A stretch of 64,000 nt of DNA from Lytechinus variegatus (taxonomy: Eukaryota; Echinodermata; Echinoidea; Temnopleuroida; Toxopneustidae), in the NCBI RefSeq assembly GCF_018143015.1, contig NC_054740.1, positions 73,553,856-73,617,855 of the forward strand, in the 5' to 3' direction. The first letter of the stretch is position 1. Each line of letters begins with the position of its first letter. The position numbers were made by a program, and so were the translations under genes. The notes below the pieces were generated by a model, which saw only the letters and a program-made list of their open reading frames with translations, made no database searches and was not told the DNA's origin. Shown piece after piece: positions 48,801 to 58,133 of this stretch.

Positions 48801-51800
48801 GTGTATTTGAGTTTTGTCAGACGTGTATCAATCAGATATGATTATTTACGTCTGGGACCGACCTTTAACGTCACCATCCGAAAGACATGACTAGGGCTCG
48901 AACCTCTGCATCAATTTGTAACTTCCCCACAGCTTGGATTACAGGCGCACGCCACAACGCCAATTATTGTGTGAAGCTCTAAGCCTATAGTCAAGCCATT
49001 ATGCAAGCCTCCTTTTGAATACTCGTACAAATCCAAACCGTTTAAATTCATATTATTTACGGACATTATGTAAATAAGTGCTTTTTCGGGTGTTATTTTA
49101 ATGACATCCATGCCTTTGCTCTAAATGTACAAAGCTGCCTGTATCGACTGTCTGTATACTTTATATGTTTGCCTTTATCACTCACACCTCTTGTTAAACA
49201 GTTGTTAATGACCATACATGTGGTTCCGGAAATTATAGAGAGTCAGATTGCAATTTGCAGTTGACTTTCACTATGCAAATCCAAAACTAATAATTGCTCA
49301 CCAAACAATACGTCATCACGGTCCTGAAGTTTGGAACATTTTGCCTAATAACATCAAACAAGCTACGTCTCTTTTTTTTCCTTTAAGCTTTGTTAAAGAT
49401 GTTTCTTGTATCAAAGTATTCGTAAAAATCTCACCTACACGTGCAGGCACACGCACTCACTTCACCGGAACCTTTACCCTTTCCCCCTTTTTTTCTTAAC
49501 ATTTCAAATAATTATGTGACATTATTTTTATAGACCCGTGTAGTTTTCTCTACAATGGTTTTCATGTAGTTTCCTTCCACTGGCTGCTATTCTCTCAAGC
49601 ATTTTGCTTACGATAGTTGGCCACTGCATTTTGTTTTATTTGTTATTGCTTACATATGTATATCCATGTAAATTATTCTTCTATTATATAATTGTCACAA
49701 TTTGTAATTCTATCATTTATTTTTGTATTTGTTTATATGCATTGTGATTTCTGTGATTCATGTATTGAATTATCAATGAATAAAAATACAAAATATACAG
49801 TATTAATTTGGTCAAATATTTTAGTGTTTCCATAAAATGATTTTTTTATTTCGTAATTTCGCAGTTTATATCACCCATGACAATAATGTCACAATAAAAA
49901 CTACAAGCAAAATCTAAAAATTGTTCATAATGATGAAATACCTCAGTTCTATTATTAGGCGGCCTGTATCAATTAAAGAATAATAACGGTTTAGTGTCTT
50001 TAAGTGGATCTGTAAACGTATTGCCTTTAACTGTTGTAATGCTGACAACTACCTTGGTATTTGGGCTCATTATGAGCAAATCACAAGCAATATTTCCATG
50101 GTATAATCTAAAAGTTACCATAGTTGTAAATCTGTCTGAAAACGGCCAATGGCGTCCTGCGACATAAAAAAGCGCTCTGTAAATGCTTCCTATATAATCT
50201 CCGTTTTTACATCGTGTGATTGCGTGATAACTCTAGCTAGCTCGAGGCGTACCTGGCAAACTTCGTCAGGAGGAGCAAAACTTTCTGACACCCCCCCCCC
50301 CCCGGTAATCATCAATTTAGGACGTACTGTCCCGTCAAAAGCGTCATTTGAAAAGATTTAAAAACAACAAGGAGGGTATCCAAAGTTCTCTCAGGTACGC
50401 AAGAGACGACACCGCCCCCTTCATTTTCACCGACATGTCAAGAATATTCTTTAACTGGGTACATGTTGCGTGACAATCATTCCATGTAGAAGTAAGTGTC
50501 TCAATGGGCGGACGAAGAGGGATTACATCAGATAGCATTTAGTTGACCGATTTTGGTTCCCACTCTGCAATTATAATGGTTGAAGACATTTCCATTGAAA
50601 CTCCCGAAAACAACCACAATATTTTTAATCATTCAATAGATTTTTTCCTTTTCTTCATGGTTTATTCAAATTAATATAAGGCTATGAAGGTCATCCTGGA
50701 TCATCAATCAAATTCAAAATAACTCTTTAGGAGATATTGTGAACCATCTCAGTGTGACAAATTAGATTTTCCAACTTCACACTTAAAGACTTACATTTTA
50801 CCTCACAAAGCCTGCTTGTAAATGTTCAATCCAATTTAAATCGCGCATGCTAATAAATTTACTTCAAAATAATAAACATAAAGAAGAATGGGTAGAGAGG
50901 AAGGAGGGGAATGTTTCTTTAAATCTCCAAATCGTTTCCCGTTGATTGTACCTTCTGATTGATAGTCTGAATGACCTTTACGTTAATAAAAGGGTTTCAT
51001 ACCTTCCACCCTTCAAAACGGTAATTAACATCAAGAACACGCGAAATGTAAGGAAAGAACCCCCTTTTTCTTATCTCTGTAGGTCATCTCTGACCATGAA
51101 GGAGGATACTACGCACTCTTGATTTTGATGCGCTTGTTCCTCTCACGCATCATCCCGTGATGCGACGTGATATAGCCAAAACGATATCTGGATATGCGCA
51201 CAATATGGTGTGTGTGGTAGAATTTCTCAAAAGCAAGCGAAGCGCGCGAGCTTATGAAATATCTTGTCAAAAATGAAATTTCGCTTTTAATAAATTTTGA
51301 TATAATATTTCAAAAGTAACTAATCATATCTTAACGGGGTGACGCCCCGAGCCCCGACCCCTTATCTGCACACCGAATCTGGTTCCGGCGATGGCACTAT
51401 ATTGGTAATAAAAAGTAGGAATGAAATAGTTTGTCCGTACTATTCGGAACTGACTGTTCACACCAATTGTTAAAACCACAGTCATATTTCCCCTACGGCG
51501 GCCCTAGGGTGAGTCGAAAATAGCCGTTTTATTCATTTTTATTCTAACCACCTACACTCTTAAAAAAAATTTGGTCAAAAAAATGTATCCGACTCTGGGT
51601 AGTTGTCAACCAATACTGTGTAGTTTTCACCCAAAGCACACATTATTGGTTTAAAACTACCCAGAATTTGATAAAGTTTTAACCAATATTGTTGTGAGGA
51701 CAGTATGTTGCCCAACATTTTTAAGAGTGTAGGTGGTTAGAATTAAAATGAATAAAACGGATATTTTCGACTCGCCCTACGGCCGCCGTAGGGGAAATGT

Positions 51801-54800
51801 GGCCGTGGTATTAATAATTCTGGGTAGTTTTAAACCAATAATGTGTGCTTTGGGTGAAAACTACACAGTATTGGTTGACAGCGACCCAGAGTTGGATACA
51901 TTTTTTAACCAATTGTTGTGTGGACAGTATGTTGCCCAACATTTTAAGAGTGTATAATATCTGGTACAAAAAAGGATTAGGATTGAACAGTTCTTATGCA
52001 TCCGTTCTCGTTTCGAGTAATTTGATACGGATTTGGGCACGGTTTACTGAACCGAATGTGGTATGAACCAGAATGAATTCGCTAGCTTCAATTAGCATTC
52101 GGCGTCGGCATGATAGGCCTAATCGAGTCTGAAAAAAGTTACGTACTGCCAATACAAATCTAATTTCAAACCCAACTTATCTCTATGCGTTGAAATTGCA
52201 CTTTTTGTAGGATATTGATTTTAAACACTTGTATGCATTTTATTGATATTTTTATCATTCTATACCATCATCATCATCATCATCTGGATACGAGGAGAGG
52301 TAGATCATGTGATCCTTAGTCTAGACTATCTTTGAATTTATCATTACTTTTTATTGCACATGTGCATGGGTTAAGACGGTTTGGTTATGAGAGGTTTAAT
52401 CCCTCGGTCTTCCAGTGTTGCTGAGGAAACACTCTCTGACCTCTAAATCTGCTGAAATCAATTATTGATTAACAAAATTAATGTAGGCGTATATTCAAGA
52501 TACATTGCATAACATGTTATATTTCTAATGCATGTATAGTACTACCATCTTAAATAAATAATGATTTGATTATGTTTTCCTTGACAGTCTATATTTTGTC
52601 AGATACAACCAGAAGAGTGATATGTGGGCAGCAGGTTGTATCCTGTATGAATTAGTAACTCTTACTCGCCCATTCGAAGGACATGAGTTATCTACCCTCA
52701 TCATGCGCATACTAAGAGGCCTGTACACCCCTATTTCAAAGTTGGTATCGTCTTGAATATTTGGTTTTATCTTCTTAGAAAATGCATTAGCGGGTAAAAT
52801 ATGTTTTTAAATGTGAAGGGCCCCTTTTCATTTTGCCTAGTCATCATGGTCACAGCTTATTCAAATCACACCTACAAGGCTTCCCATTTGTTTTTTATCT
52901 GCCGAAGAAAGCACCAAATCTGATTGATTTTAAACTGGCAATCGATTTAATGAAAACAAAATTATGTGAAGATTTATTTACGATTATAATAGTGGGAAAT
53001 GCATGGATGGCAAATTCATGAAATAAGTCATAATTTGCATTTTTATCAAAGTCTTGGATTATATAAAGTATAGTCTGTTTTATACGCTAAGTTACCTTGG
53101 TGGAACCTTCGATTATAGAGAGTCAGGCGAATTAAATTTTAACATGATATTCCCAAAGTTGAATGATATATCATTATTTTCCCTATCCTTCTCTATCATT
53201 GTTTTCGTTTGTAGTACTTTTTATTTGGATGAAGGGGGTTCAAGTGCCTCAAAGGCGCCAACATCTATGCAACATGTCGTTTCCCACTGTCATTTCAATA
53301 TGGCCTACAGTATAGACGATAAATCTTCAAAGGCAAATTGAATCATCTAGGAATAGACTATTATTCACTGTATGGTAGAAAATGCAAAAGTCTTAGATTA
53401 TTAGATAAATCCTTAAATATCCTTTCACATTTATTTTCGCACAACCACGTTCCATTCGAAGGACCTATGGAATCGTTATCGAGGAGCTTGTAGCAGTTCT
53501 CCTTTCTGTGAGTCCCGACATGCGACCATCAGCACATGCAATCCTTACTTCTCATAACATACGGCCATATGTCAAGGCTTTCACCGACCAACGAAAACTT
53601 ATACCGAATTCACCCTCAACATCTCCAAGTACAGGAACTCGTGGTTATGCAAAATCTAGAAAATCTGTAAGTCGAACATGATCATTAGATCATTAAACAT
53701 TCATATGTGTATTATGGCTTGAGTGGTTTAAAAAAAAGGCTAAAACTGGTAATGCTCATATTCGATTTTGGAATTTTGGGTGTAGGTTGATATAACAAGA
53801 TTCCCCTTAAATTCATATTGATTTCACTCTTTTTTTTTTGAAAATATATATTTGAGCTTATCGATACTTCGGTTCGTTTCCTTGTATGGAGGCACATATA
53901 AATCATTATTTCGAGGTTGGTATAGTTCTAAATAAAGACTGTTCCCTTGGTTTATATTTTCCACTAAGTAGAAAACAAATTTAACACAAGAAAGCAGTGT
54001 CTATATCATCCGTTCTCTGTCTCATTTAATAAAGGAAGATCGAGAGAACCTACAGGAAGTGTCTTCGAATTCCCCTTACGCAATACCTCCAAGATCACAA
54101 AATGCTTCCAAACGTGTTCGAAGGTTCCACCAAGCTGATCGGTTGTCTGACAAACCATTAGTACAAAGCAGACAGCTTAAACCAAGGACTGATTCCCCAT
54201 TGGTCATTGACACTTGTAGGGTCACAAAGAAAGCTAAACCAAGAATTGTCCATCATTATTCTGCAAGTGAACCAGTCCACCGCGTCGATCCGCCCGTCCG
54301 ATCTCGACATCGACCTGAAAGGGCGATGAGTCAAAGGAAACTATCCGGGAAAACGTCCACAGCGACTGCCCCTCGCGAACGCTCCCTTTGTGAGGGTGTT
54401 TCTGGATACGGTGCTGATAATCGACAACTTTACAGTCGTTACAGAAAGGGAGAATCCATTTCCCAGACAAAGTCCCACAAGAAAATATCAGATGCCACAC
54501 CATCTACAATGTCAAGAAAAAGAAGGTCGTGCATTCCTGCAATAGACGCAAGTGCCTTGGAGTCACCTTATCAACCTGAGATGCCATGTGACATTCCATC
54601 GAAAAAACGACGCCAATCCCTGCCCGAGAGAGTGAAAGATTCGAAGTTTCTCTCTCGGCTTGTCTCAGGTGAAAGCACAACCTCAAAGCGCCCCCATTCA
54701 GAGATGACAGGAAATGATATCCAGACTGTGCCGGGACTCCATCGGGAGAATAAAAGGTCCTGTGGCGGGTTGGTGAAGGCGAAGACATCAAGGCGAAAGA

Positions 54801-56662
54801 GTGGACCACCATCTACACACCTTCAAGTGAAGTCGACTCAGACACCAGCCTCCACCGAGAATCACATGGTAAATTCTCTGACCCCTTTCAAAATTTTCAC
54901 GTAGATCGTAGACCTACCTTTATACGGTGATATCTTGCATAACCAGGGCTGATTTGAAAACGATCACACTGTACAAATTCACTTTTTAAATGTTTAATAT
55001 CATTTTATCACATATGGAAACCATTACCTGATGAGTTTCCGAGATTATGTATTCATTTCCTACCCTTTAATCTTTTCCTTCCTTGGGGTGAGCGCCTTTA
55101 TTATTTCCAAGTATTTATAAGGAAAAACACGTGGGGGGTAAAAAGGAGTATAAAACGAAAATGCCCATTTAATTAATACCATTGCTATTTGTTTGAAAAA
55201 ATGAGCAAAAAACGACATCTTCTGGTCTTAGACTTGCATTCTGAATACAATTCGATTTCTCTTCGTGATTACTTAGTATTCCTTGGACAAATAATGACTC
55301 AGCCAAGTTGTTTGTATCAAAATATTCCAATGGCAGACAATTTTGTTTTATATTATAAAAAAAACCTTCATCATCCCTTTTTTTTCCATATAACCGACAA
55401 GGCTTCCACAACCCCAAGAACAGTACCAACAATGAAGACTTCACATCGACCGAGAAAGGGGTCATCTGCTCCTATTACTTGCCTCTTTCCAAAGACACCT
55501 GAAGGCTCTTCACGACCTCGTACACGCATCAAGCACGGTACGTACACGCTCAACCTGCCTCATCTATCCTCGGATGACGTACAAGCGCCCTCTAAATGTG
55601 GCCAGTGTGACTGTAGGATTGAAAGGAGGACATCATCCAGATTAAACTATGATGCGGACAATGTTTCCCATCACAAGGTTTGTACCGAAACAGATGATAA
55701 AAGAGACGGAGATGAAAAGGATCCTGTCATAAAAAACATCCTATCCGACTCCACCTGTAGCTTTGCCTCACCAAGCTCAACATCAGTTGGGAAATTCAAA
55801 AGAAGAAATGCACTTCGAAGACGGTCTCGTGACTGCGTTCAAAGGAACCAGAGATCCAAGTCCCTTCGGCAGAAGAATAATAAAGAAACTCGTCTTGGTG
55901 CAAAACCTGACGTAATTCCCCCTAATGAAGATGACGTCTTTCTTGAACCTGCCGAAGAGCAAGAGGTTCATTCAGGTAAAGCATATCTTAGAATGATATT
56001 TTAAACCGTCAATTCTCAATAGCATTGACTATTCTCATAAAAAAAATATTTGTATGTTATTGAGTGATTAATGTGATACAGGGGAATTCTACCCCAAAAT
56101 GATTTTTTTTTATAGATAACTTCTATAAAAAGTTGTCACACTTTTCATGATTATGGAAAGAACACGCACCATTGCCTCTCGTGTTTAACCAGTTAAGCTT
56201 TTGCCATGTTTGTCCTATGTAAAGCTGGTATCATAGATTAAAGATAAAACCCCACTTTGCTTATCTTCATTAGATATGAACTGATAAACGTTTGTTTTAA
56301 CCTAAGGTAGAAGACTGGACCGCACACTTGCCGGTGACATGGTGTTGAAGCAAGACTTGGAGATTGCTGAGTTCCTCCATGCTCTATCTGAGAAGCCGGG
56401 TGAGATGACCTCTGACCTTCGCGGGAAACTCGAACTTTTGAAGATATACCTTGAGCGTCGCCTTGGCACGGAAAGGTCATCCGTGGCGTACAACATCTTG
56501 TCATCCGCAGGGGGCAAGGAACCTTGCACTGCTTGTGGTAGCTCTGCTGACGGAACCACGGAAGATGTTGTCAGACTTGTTTCTGATGTCCTAGGACCGG
56601 GGAAAATGAATTACTTTCCTCTTCTCTTGCAAGCGGTCAATTTGAGCAATCGTTGCCATTGA
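27815..56662 (+). CDS. NEK: NEK-family (NIMA-related) Ser/Thr protein kinase, eight exons
   Basis: Exons: 27815-28076, 34429-34560, 35480-35633, 52603-52740, 53462-53666, 54035-54868, 55402-55975 and 56307-56662 (TGA 56660-56662). All borders are GT-AG and phases match, giving 884 aa. The kinase domain is about residues 4-263. It has a Gly-loop GMGNFG (11-16), VIK Lys33, αC Glu51, HRDLKPSN (130-137), DFG (150-152), GTPYYLSPE (169-177), DMWAAG and the subdomain XI Arg250. The start MEKY and 'YVIKEIN' point to the NEK1/3/4/5 clade, but the paralogue is not settled. Residues 298-766 are a long, basic, Ser/Thr-rich tail with nuclear-localisation-like clusters (KKRRQS, KRRNALRRRSR) and a CGQCDC group. 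The last exon holds a helical region (DLRGKLELLKIYLERRLG) like the C-terminal region of NEK1/NEK4-type kinases. Such kinases act at centrosomes, cilia and the DNA-damage response. Intron 3 is 16,969 bp; the splice sites after exon 3 (CC|GTATCC) and before exon 5 are weak. Confidence 0.93.
28206..28312. mobile_element. Short palindromic MITE in NEK intron 1
   Basis: The left end CCCGAATTCACAAGGATGGA is mirrored by TTTGTGAATTCGGGCC. The interior is also partly palindromic around GTTTTATACC. CCTTG flanks both sides, a likely 5-bp duplication. It shares termini with the half element at 5518. Confidence 0.8.
28650..29220 (-). pseudogene. 5'-truncated LINE: ORF2 C-terminus plus 3' tail
   Basis: The minus strand reads HSYNTRNPENYYVEECK then KFKGPCIWNSLPRNIKQI and FKSKMKNFL. 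This is the classic C-terminal signature of CR1/L2-like non-LTR ORF2. Its 3' end falls in an (AAAT)n tail (28650-28688 on the plus strand). It is 5'-truncated, as is usual for LINE insertions. It lies in NEK intron 1, antisense to the gene. Confidence 0.8.
29221..31686. other. NEK intron 1 sequence without recognised genes
   Basis: No exon or RNA gene is seen. At about 30244-30290 there is one half of the ACGGCGGC/GAGTCGAAAA foldback family found whole at 51476-51810. G-runs occur at 30400-30416 and 30470-30482. C/T-rich sequence around 30840-31000 creates a spurious Leu/Pro-rich frame. Confidence 0.4.
31687..33014. mobile_element. 1.3-kb element with GTCACGGRCGGAC inverted ends and internal tandem repeats
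   Basis: GTCACGGGCGGAC at 31688 and GTCCGTCCGTGAC ending near 33013 are inverses. Related half-sites (GTCACAGGCGGAC, GTTACGGATGGAC, GTCACGGACGGAC) recur inside, near 31880-31910 and 32811. About three ~140-bp tandem units lie at 32088-32520, each beginning GAGCTGTG and containing CTACCTACA and TGTCAAATAT. No coding capacity or clear target duplication is seen. Confidence 0.55.
32088..32520. repeat. Three ~140-bp tandem units
   Basis: Units begin at about 32088, 32231 and 32370 with AATGAGCTGTG. Each runs through ACTTGACTTGTATTTCAGTG, ACCTACCTACA and CGAATATTTATCA-like blocks. They lie inside the element with GTCACGGRCGGAC ends. Confidence 0.75.
33036..34224. mobile_element. Non-autonomous hAT-type element, copy 2
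   Basis: It begins CAGTGGCGTACCGTGGGTCA and ends GTAGTAACGCTGCTG. It is flanked by CCCCTATT (33028-33035) and CCACTATT (34225-34232), a 7/8 match consistent with an aged 8-bp duplication. The interior follows the same module order as 14890-16238, with GCGAGCGCGAAGCGCGAGCT cores. A small (ATT)n expansion near 34128-34154 replaces a T-run in copy 1. It is inserted about 20 bases beyond the right end of the 1.3-kb element, in NEK intron 1. Confidence 0.85.
34960..35300 (-). repeat. tRNA-derived SINE (NEK intron 2)
   Basis: On the minus strand the head (35300 to about 35225) resembles a tRNA: GATGAAGCAGTTCTGACTC in the A-box/D-arm position and GCGTTCGAATCCC as B box. The body includes ACCCAGGTG...ATGGGTACCCGGTA, shared with the SINE at 42480. 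The 3' end has GCGCTATAGAAATG and a (ATC)-like tail. It is not a functional tRNA gene because the cloverleaf is degenerate. Confidence 0.75.
35689..35986 (+). repeat. 75-bp tandem repeat, four units, directly after NEK exon 3
   Basis: Units start at 35689, 35765, 35840 and 35914. Each reads AACGCACCAATTTCTTTGAA, then AATGCAAGCCAAACC, and ends GTCGAAAGTTGGTGAC. Unit lengths are 76, 75 and 74 bases, with about 90% similarity by eye. The array begins 55 bases after the weak donor of exon 3. Confidence 0.95.
35987..37160. other. NEK intron 3 sequence without recognised features
   Basis: Nothing is recognised except a short duplicated AAATGGTTTTTGA-AAAAGCTT at about 36112-36155. There is no exon. 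Confidence 0.4.
37168..37235 (-). repeat. SINE tail fragment
   Basis: On the minus strand it reads TAAGCGCATAGAGATT...GCGCTATATAAGTACAAT, then (ATT)n. The AAGCGC/GCGCTATA pairing followed by a trinucleotide tail resembles the 3' end of the SINE at 34960-35300, so this is probably a 5'-truncated copy. Confidence 0.5.
37440..37790. repeat. Solo end of the giant-palindrome family
   Basis: CGACGAGTGGATACAATACG, CGTACGTAACGT, ATAATGAAAAAAGGGTAT and ACGTGTTTAGGGTCCGATTT match the left end of the large palindromic element (39137 onward) in order and orientation. No other arm is present, so it is a solo or truncated copy 1.7 kb from the full element. Confidence 0.75.
37830..39057 (-). pseudogene. 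LINE A, 3' half: RT catalytic loop and C-terminus
   Basis: On the minus strand, from high to low coordinate, it begins SLLGPLLLISFIDDIIF (RT domain 4). Next come VHLYADDTVIFE (catalytic YADD box, near 38960-39000), LSAWMNRNNLKINYDKT, and NEKMKVVLS-like walker sequence. A C-terminal block follows (PRPRTNSCKRSFSYRASFEF then NSFKNTFLKY, near 38170-38310). The reading frame is broken. The 5' half of the same LINE continues at 45060-48017, separated by a later insertion. Confidence 0.85.
41293..41435. mobile_element. MITE with perfect 39-bp inverted arms
   Basis: 41293-41331 (AAGGTGTTTCATAAGGCTGT then TCGTAAGATAAGACGACTT) is the exact reverse complement of 41397-41435. The 65-bp loop contains GAACGACTGGTGATCC. 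It lies in the left arm of the giant palindrome and has no counterpart in the right arm, so it inserted later. Confidence 0.93.
42480..42766 (-). repeat. tRNA-derived SINE in the right arm of the giant palindrome
   Basis: On the minus strand the head starts near 42766. The A box is TGGCCCAGTGGATTGG and the B box GGGTTCGAATCCC (near 42702-42714). The body has ACCCAGGTGAGGTAAATGGG and GGTAGAAATTCCC, then GGCAAGGCCCGCTGGGAGAA. The 3' end runs into an A/T tail near 42480. It shares the GGGTACCCGGTA core with the SINE at 34960. It is absent from the left arm, so it is a later insertion. Confidence 0.8.
45053..48017 (-). pseudogene. LINE A, 5' half: linker and N-terminal reverse transcriptase, interrupted
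   Basis: On the minus strand, from 48017 downward, an endonuclease-RT linker (KFL.KRFRLVKDKKNKYEKD region) comes first. Then come MGENKNSSE and DEVANGFNNPFANVALKIAE, and near 46420 SPVSESDVLKDVHNLKNTKS followed by VGLDGF. RT domain 0-2 follows with AYRPISILPCVSKLMETILQ near 46150. After about 650 bp of unrelated inserted DNA come QVHGYIQTHSLLSAFQSGFR and PKHSTITALAITDDW (45390-45280), then ILIDLQ and GSFLRVYRSSLLG near 45060. Its continuation (LLGPLLLISF) is at 39055. Stops and frameshifts mark it as dead. Confidence 0.85.
46591..47519 (+). mobile_element. Helentron-like non-autonomous element with five ~165-bp minisatellite units
   Basis: It starts TCTCACCTGCAT (46591-46602), followed by AGCAGAGTGAGA and a GGCGCCGC...CGGCGGCGGCGG block. 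Five tandem units have anchors at 46721, 46906, 47071, 47224 and 47396 (TTCATGAAACTTGGACATAA then AGGTCAAAGGTCA). The inverse terminal motif ATGCAGGTGAGA is internal (47487-47498), about 22 bases before the 3' end (CACTTGT). The host LINE A frame resumes on both sides at a T/T junction without duplication. This combination matches the layout described for Helentron-associated interspersed elements; assignment is inference. Confidence 0.7.
48018..49239. other. NEK intron 3 sequence without confident features
   Basis: No exon is recognised. An A/T-rich open frame at 48145-48393 has no family resemblance. 'CAGCTTGGATTACAGGCGCACGCC' (around 48930-48955) looks repeat-derived. Confidence 0.35.
49240..49800 (+). 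pseudogene. LINE ORF2 C-terminus and 3' UTR, plus strand
   Basis: ANPKLIIAHQTIRHHGPEVW then NILPNNIKQATSL fits the 'r.s...iryrGP.vWN.LP..Ik...sl..Fk' end of CR1-like ORF2, with a frameshift before FKRCFLYQ. An A+T-rich 3' UTR with AATAAA-like sequence ends near 49795. It is 5'-truncated and in the same orientation as NEK. Confidence 0.75.
49868..50080 (-). pseudogene. LINE endonuclease domain relic
   Basis: The minus strand reads YRPPNNRTEVFHHYEQFLDF followed within 12 residues by DIIVMGDINC. This is the 'YRPP ... iilGDFN' core of apurinic-type LINE endonucleases. Upstream, VVVSITTVKGNTFTDPL extends the match with a broken frame. Confidence 0.75.
50362..51464. other. NEK intron 3 sequence, mostly unassigned
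   Basis: No exon is seen. At about 51215-51385, 'AAGCAAGCGAAGCGCGCGAG' followed by GGGTGACGCCCCGAGCCCC resembles the G+C-rich interspersed repeat type seen at 6098-6680. A C-run precedes at 50290-50303. Confidence 0.35.
51465..51955. mobile_element. MITE nested in MITE nested in MITE (B in A in B')
   Basis: The outer element B' has remnants at 51465-51475 and 51811-51955 (ends CTTAAGAGTGT-like). It is split by foldback element A (51476-51810), whose arms 51484-51552 and 51731-51801 are inverses (TTTCCCCTACGGCGGCC, GAGTCGAAAATAGCCGTTTT, TTCTAACCACCT). A is split at its exact dyad centre by element B (51553-51730, ends ACACTCTTAAAAA and inverse). B and B' share about 100 bp (CAACCAATACTGTGTAGTTT, GCACACATTATTGGTTTAAA) in opposite orientation, so they are one family. 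Confidence 0.85.
51956..52602. other. End of NEK intron 3
   Basis: No repeat boundary is seen. A short (ATC)n microsatellite lies at 52266-52284. The acceptor before exon 4 is TATATTTTGTCAG|A at 52602/52603. Confidence 0.5.
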
Positions 56663-56769
56663 GCTGGAAAAGGGACCCAGGGCTGTCCCTTCTGGAAAGA
56701 AGTCAGTCACACTGTTTGCTAACAATGGAACGCAGTGGGAAACGACCTTCCACTTTGTCCATGCTAACA

Positions 56770-56960
56770 TTTGACTGTGGATTCACATAGTCCACTCCAC
56801 TATGTGAACACACAGTGAAAACTCGCACTGTGGAGGTGTTCACAGTGTGAATTGTTTAATTACCTTTACATTACTAAATCTGAACGTTGTTACAGTGTGA
56901 GTCACATTGTCACAGTCCACTATGTGAATACACTATTAACACACTGCGAAAGCGCTGTGT
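56770..56960. repeat. CACAGTG/CACTGTG-rich repeat in NEK 3' flank
   Basis: Many inverted half-sites occur, including CACATAGT...ACTATGTG (perfect 8-bp hairpin near 56787), CACAGTGTGAA and TTACAGTGTGAGTC. Its composition resembles MITE interiors such as 24697-24913, but clear termini were not found. Confidence 0.4.
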
Positions 56961-57080
56961 GATACTATGATTTTCCAGCAGGAATACCACGTAGGGTTAA
57001 AGGTCAGCTGAGGGTTAAAGGTCAGCTGAAAGTTAAATTGGAATTTGATTCCTCCTGCCCAACTGTTTTTTATAACATCG

Positions 57081-57086
57081 AATAAA
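57081..57086 (+). terminator. Candidate poly(A) signal of the NEK gene
   Basis: AATAAA lies about 420 bases after the NEK stop, with a second AATAAA at about 57257. There is no other evidence of cleavage position. Confidence 0.35.
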
Positions 57087-57669
57087 TGTATAAAAGATGC
57101 TTACTATATTATATTTTATCGAGTTAAGACAACTTTAAGAGCTTTCAACGCTCGAACCTATAAGCTGACGAATATGATGCATGTATTAGAATATATTGAA
57201 ATGACTTAGTCACATGTTTGCTACCATAATATATAACCGAAGTATACGTTGTGGCAAATAAAATATGCCGTAAGGTCAAGGAAGAAATTGAACACAGGGT
57301 TAATTGCAGCAATAGTCCTGAAGTCTTGTTATTAATGATATTGTTAAGATTTGCTGAACCTTAACTTTGCACCAATATATATTGTGACATCTGCATGCTC
57401 ATGTTAATCACAGATGATTTCCTCTTCATAGTGGATGTGGGGGCTTTGAAAAGAAACATTCTTCAGTTCACATTTATACTGTATATACATATACGGGAAT
57501 AACTATCAAAGTTTATGAATGGAAACACAGTGATTCACCTTTCCGGTCTGATGACCCTCAGTCACATGTGTGGGATTAAAGATTGTCTTCAGTTTAAGAA
57601 TATGATCAGCTTTATCAACGTGTAAACAAACTCCAGCCGTCAGAATACATGTTTATCATGCTAAATATA

Positions 57670-58133
57670 TACCGTGTTTACATTGTGATCGGCTTTTGCA
57701 TCGGCTCGCGGTTCTGAACAGCGAGCCGATGCAGAATTGGCTTTTTTGTTGCGTGTAAACGCGATTAACTTGCATCGGCTCTCGGTTCAGAATCGGCAAT
57801 TTTGCACCACCAAAGTAGTAGGTTCAGAACCGTGAGCCGATGCAGAATCGGCTTTTTTTTACTACGTGTAAACAGAAAGCCGATTCTGCATCGGCAATTG
57901 GCGCGCATTTCAGTTACTTTACCACTGTGACGTAATTCATAGCGCACAGATCCAGCGTTGTCTTTATTATGATGCATATTGTTGGTGAGGGGATCATTTC
58001 AGGTTTTTGCTCCAAAAGCCGATTCTGAACCGCGAGCCTATGTAGCGTAAACGCGGTGCAAGATAAACCTAAAAGCCGATTCTCCATCGGCTCGCGGTTC
58101 TGAACCAAAAGCCGATCACATGTAAACACGGTA
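57670..58133. mobile_element. MITE with TACCGTGTTTACA ends and repeated GCCGATGCAGAATCGGC palindromes
   Basis: The left end is TACCGTGTTTACA...TGATCGGCTTTTGC. The right end is the inverse, GCCGATCACATGTAAACACGG followed by TA. The interior holds at least six copies, in both orientations, of GATTCTGCATCGGC or CGGCTCGCGGTTCTGAACC. Each can fold on itself. It is non-coding, 464 bp. Confidence 0.85.

Noticed and set aside
53054..53341. 95-codon open frame between NEK exons 4 and 5
   Set aside because: Not conserved, and the kinase alignment requires direct joining of 52740 to 53462, so this is intron.
54059..54904. Separate 281-codon gene
   Set aside because: It is NEK exon 6: the frame continues upstream to an acceptor at 54034 and ends at a donor at 54868, in phase with exons 5 and 7.
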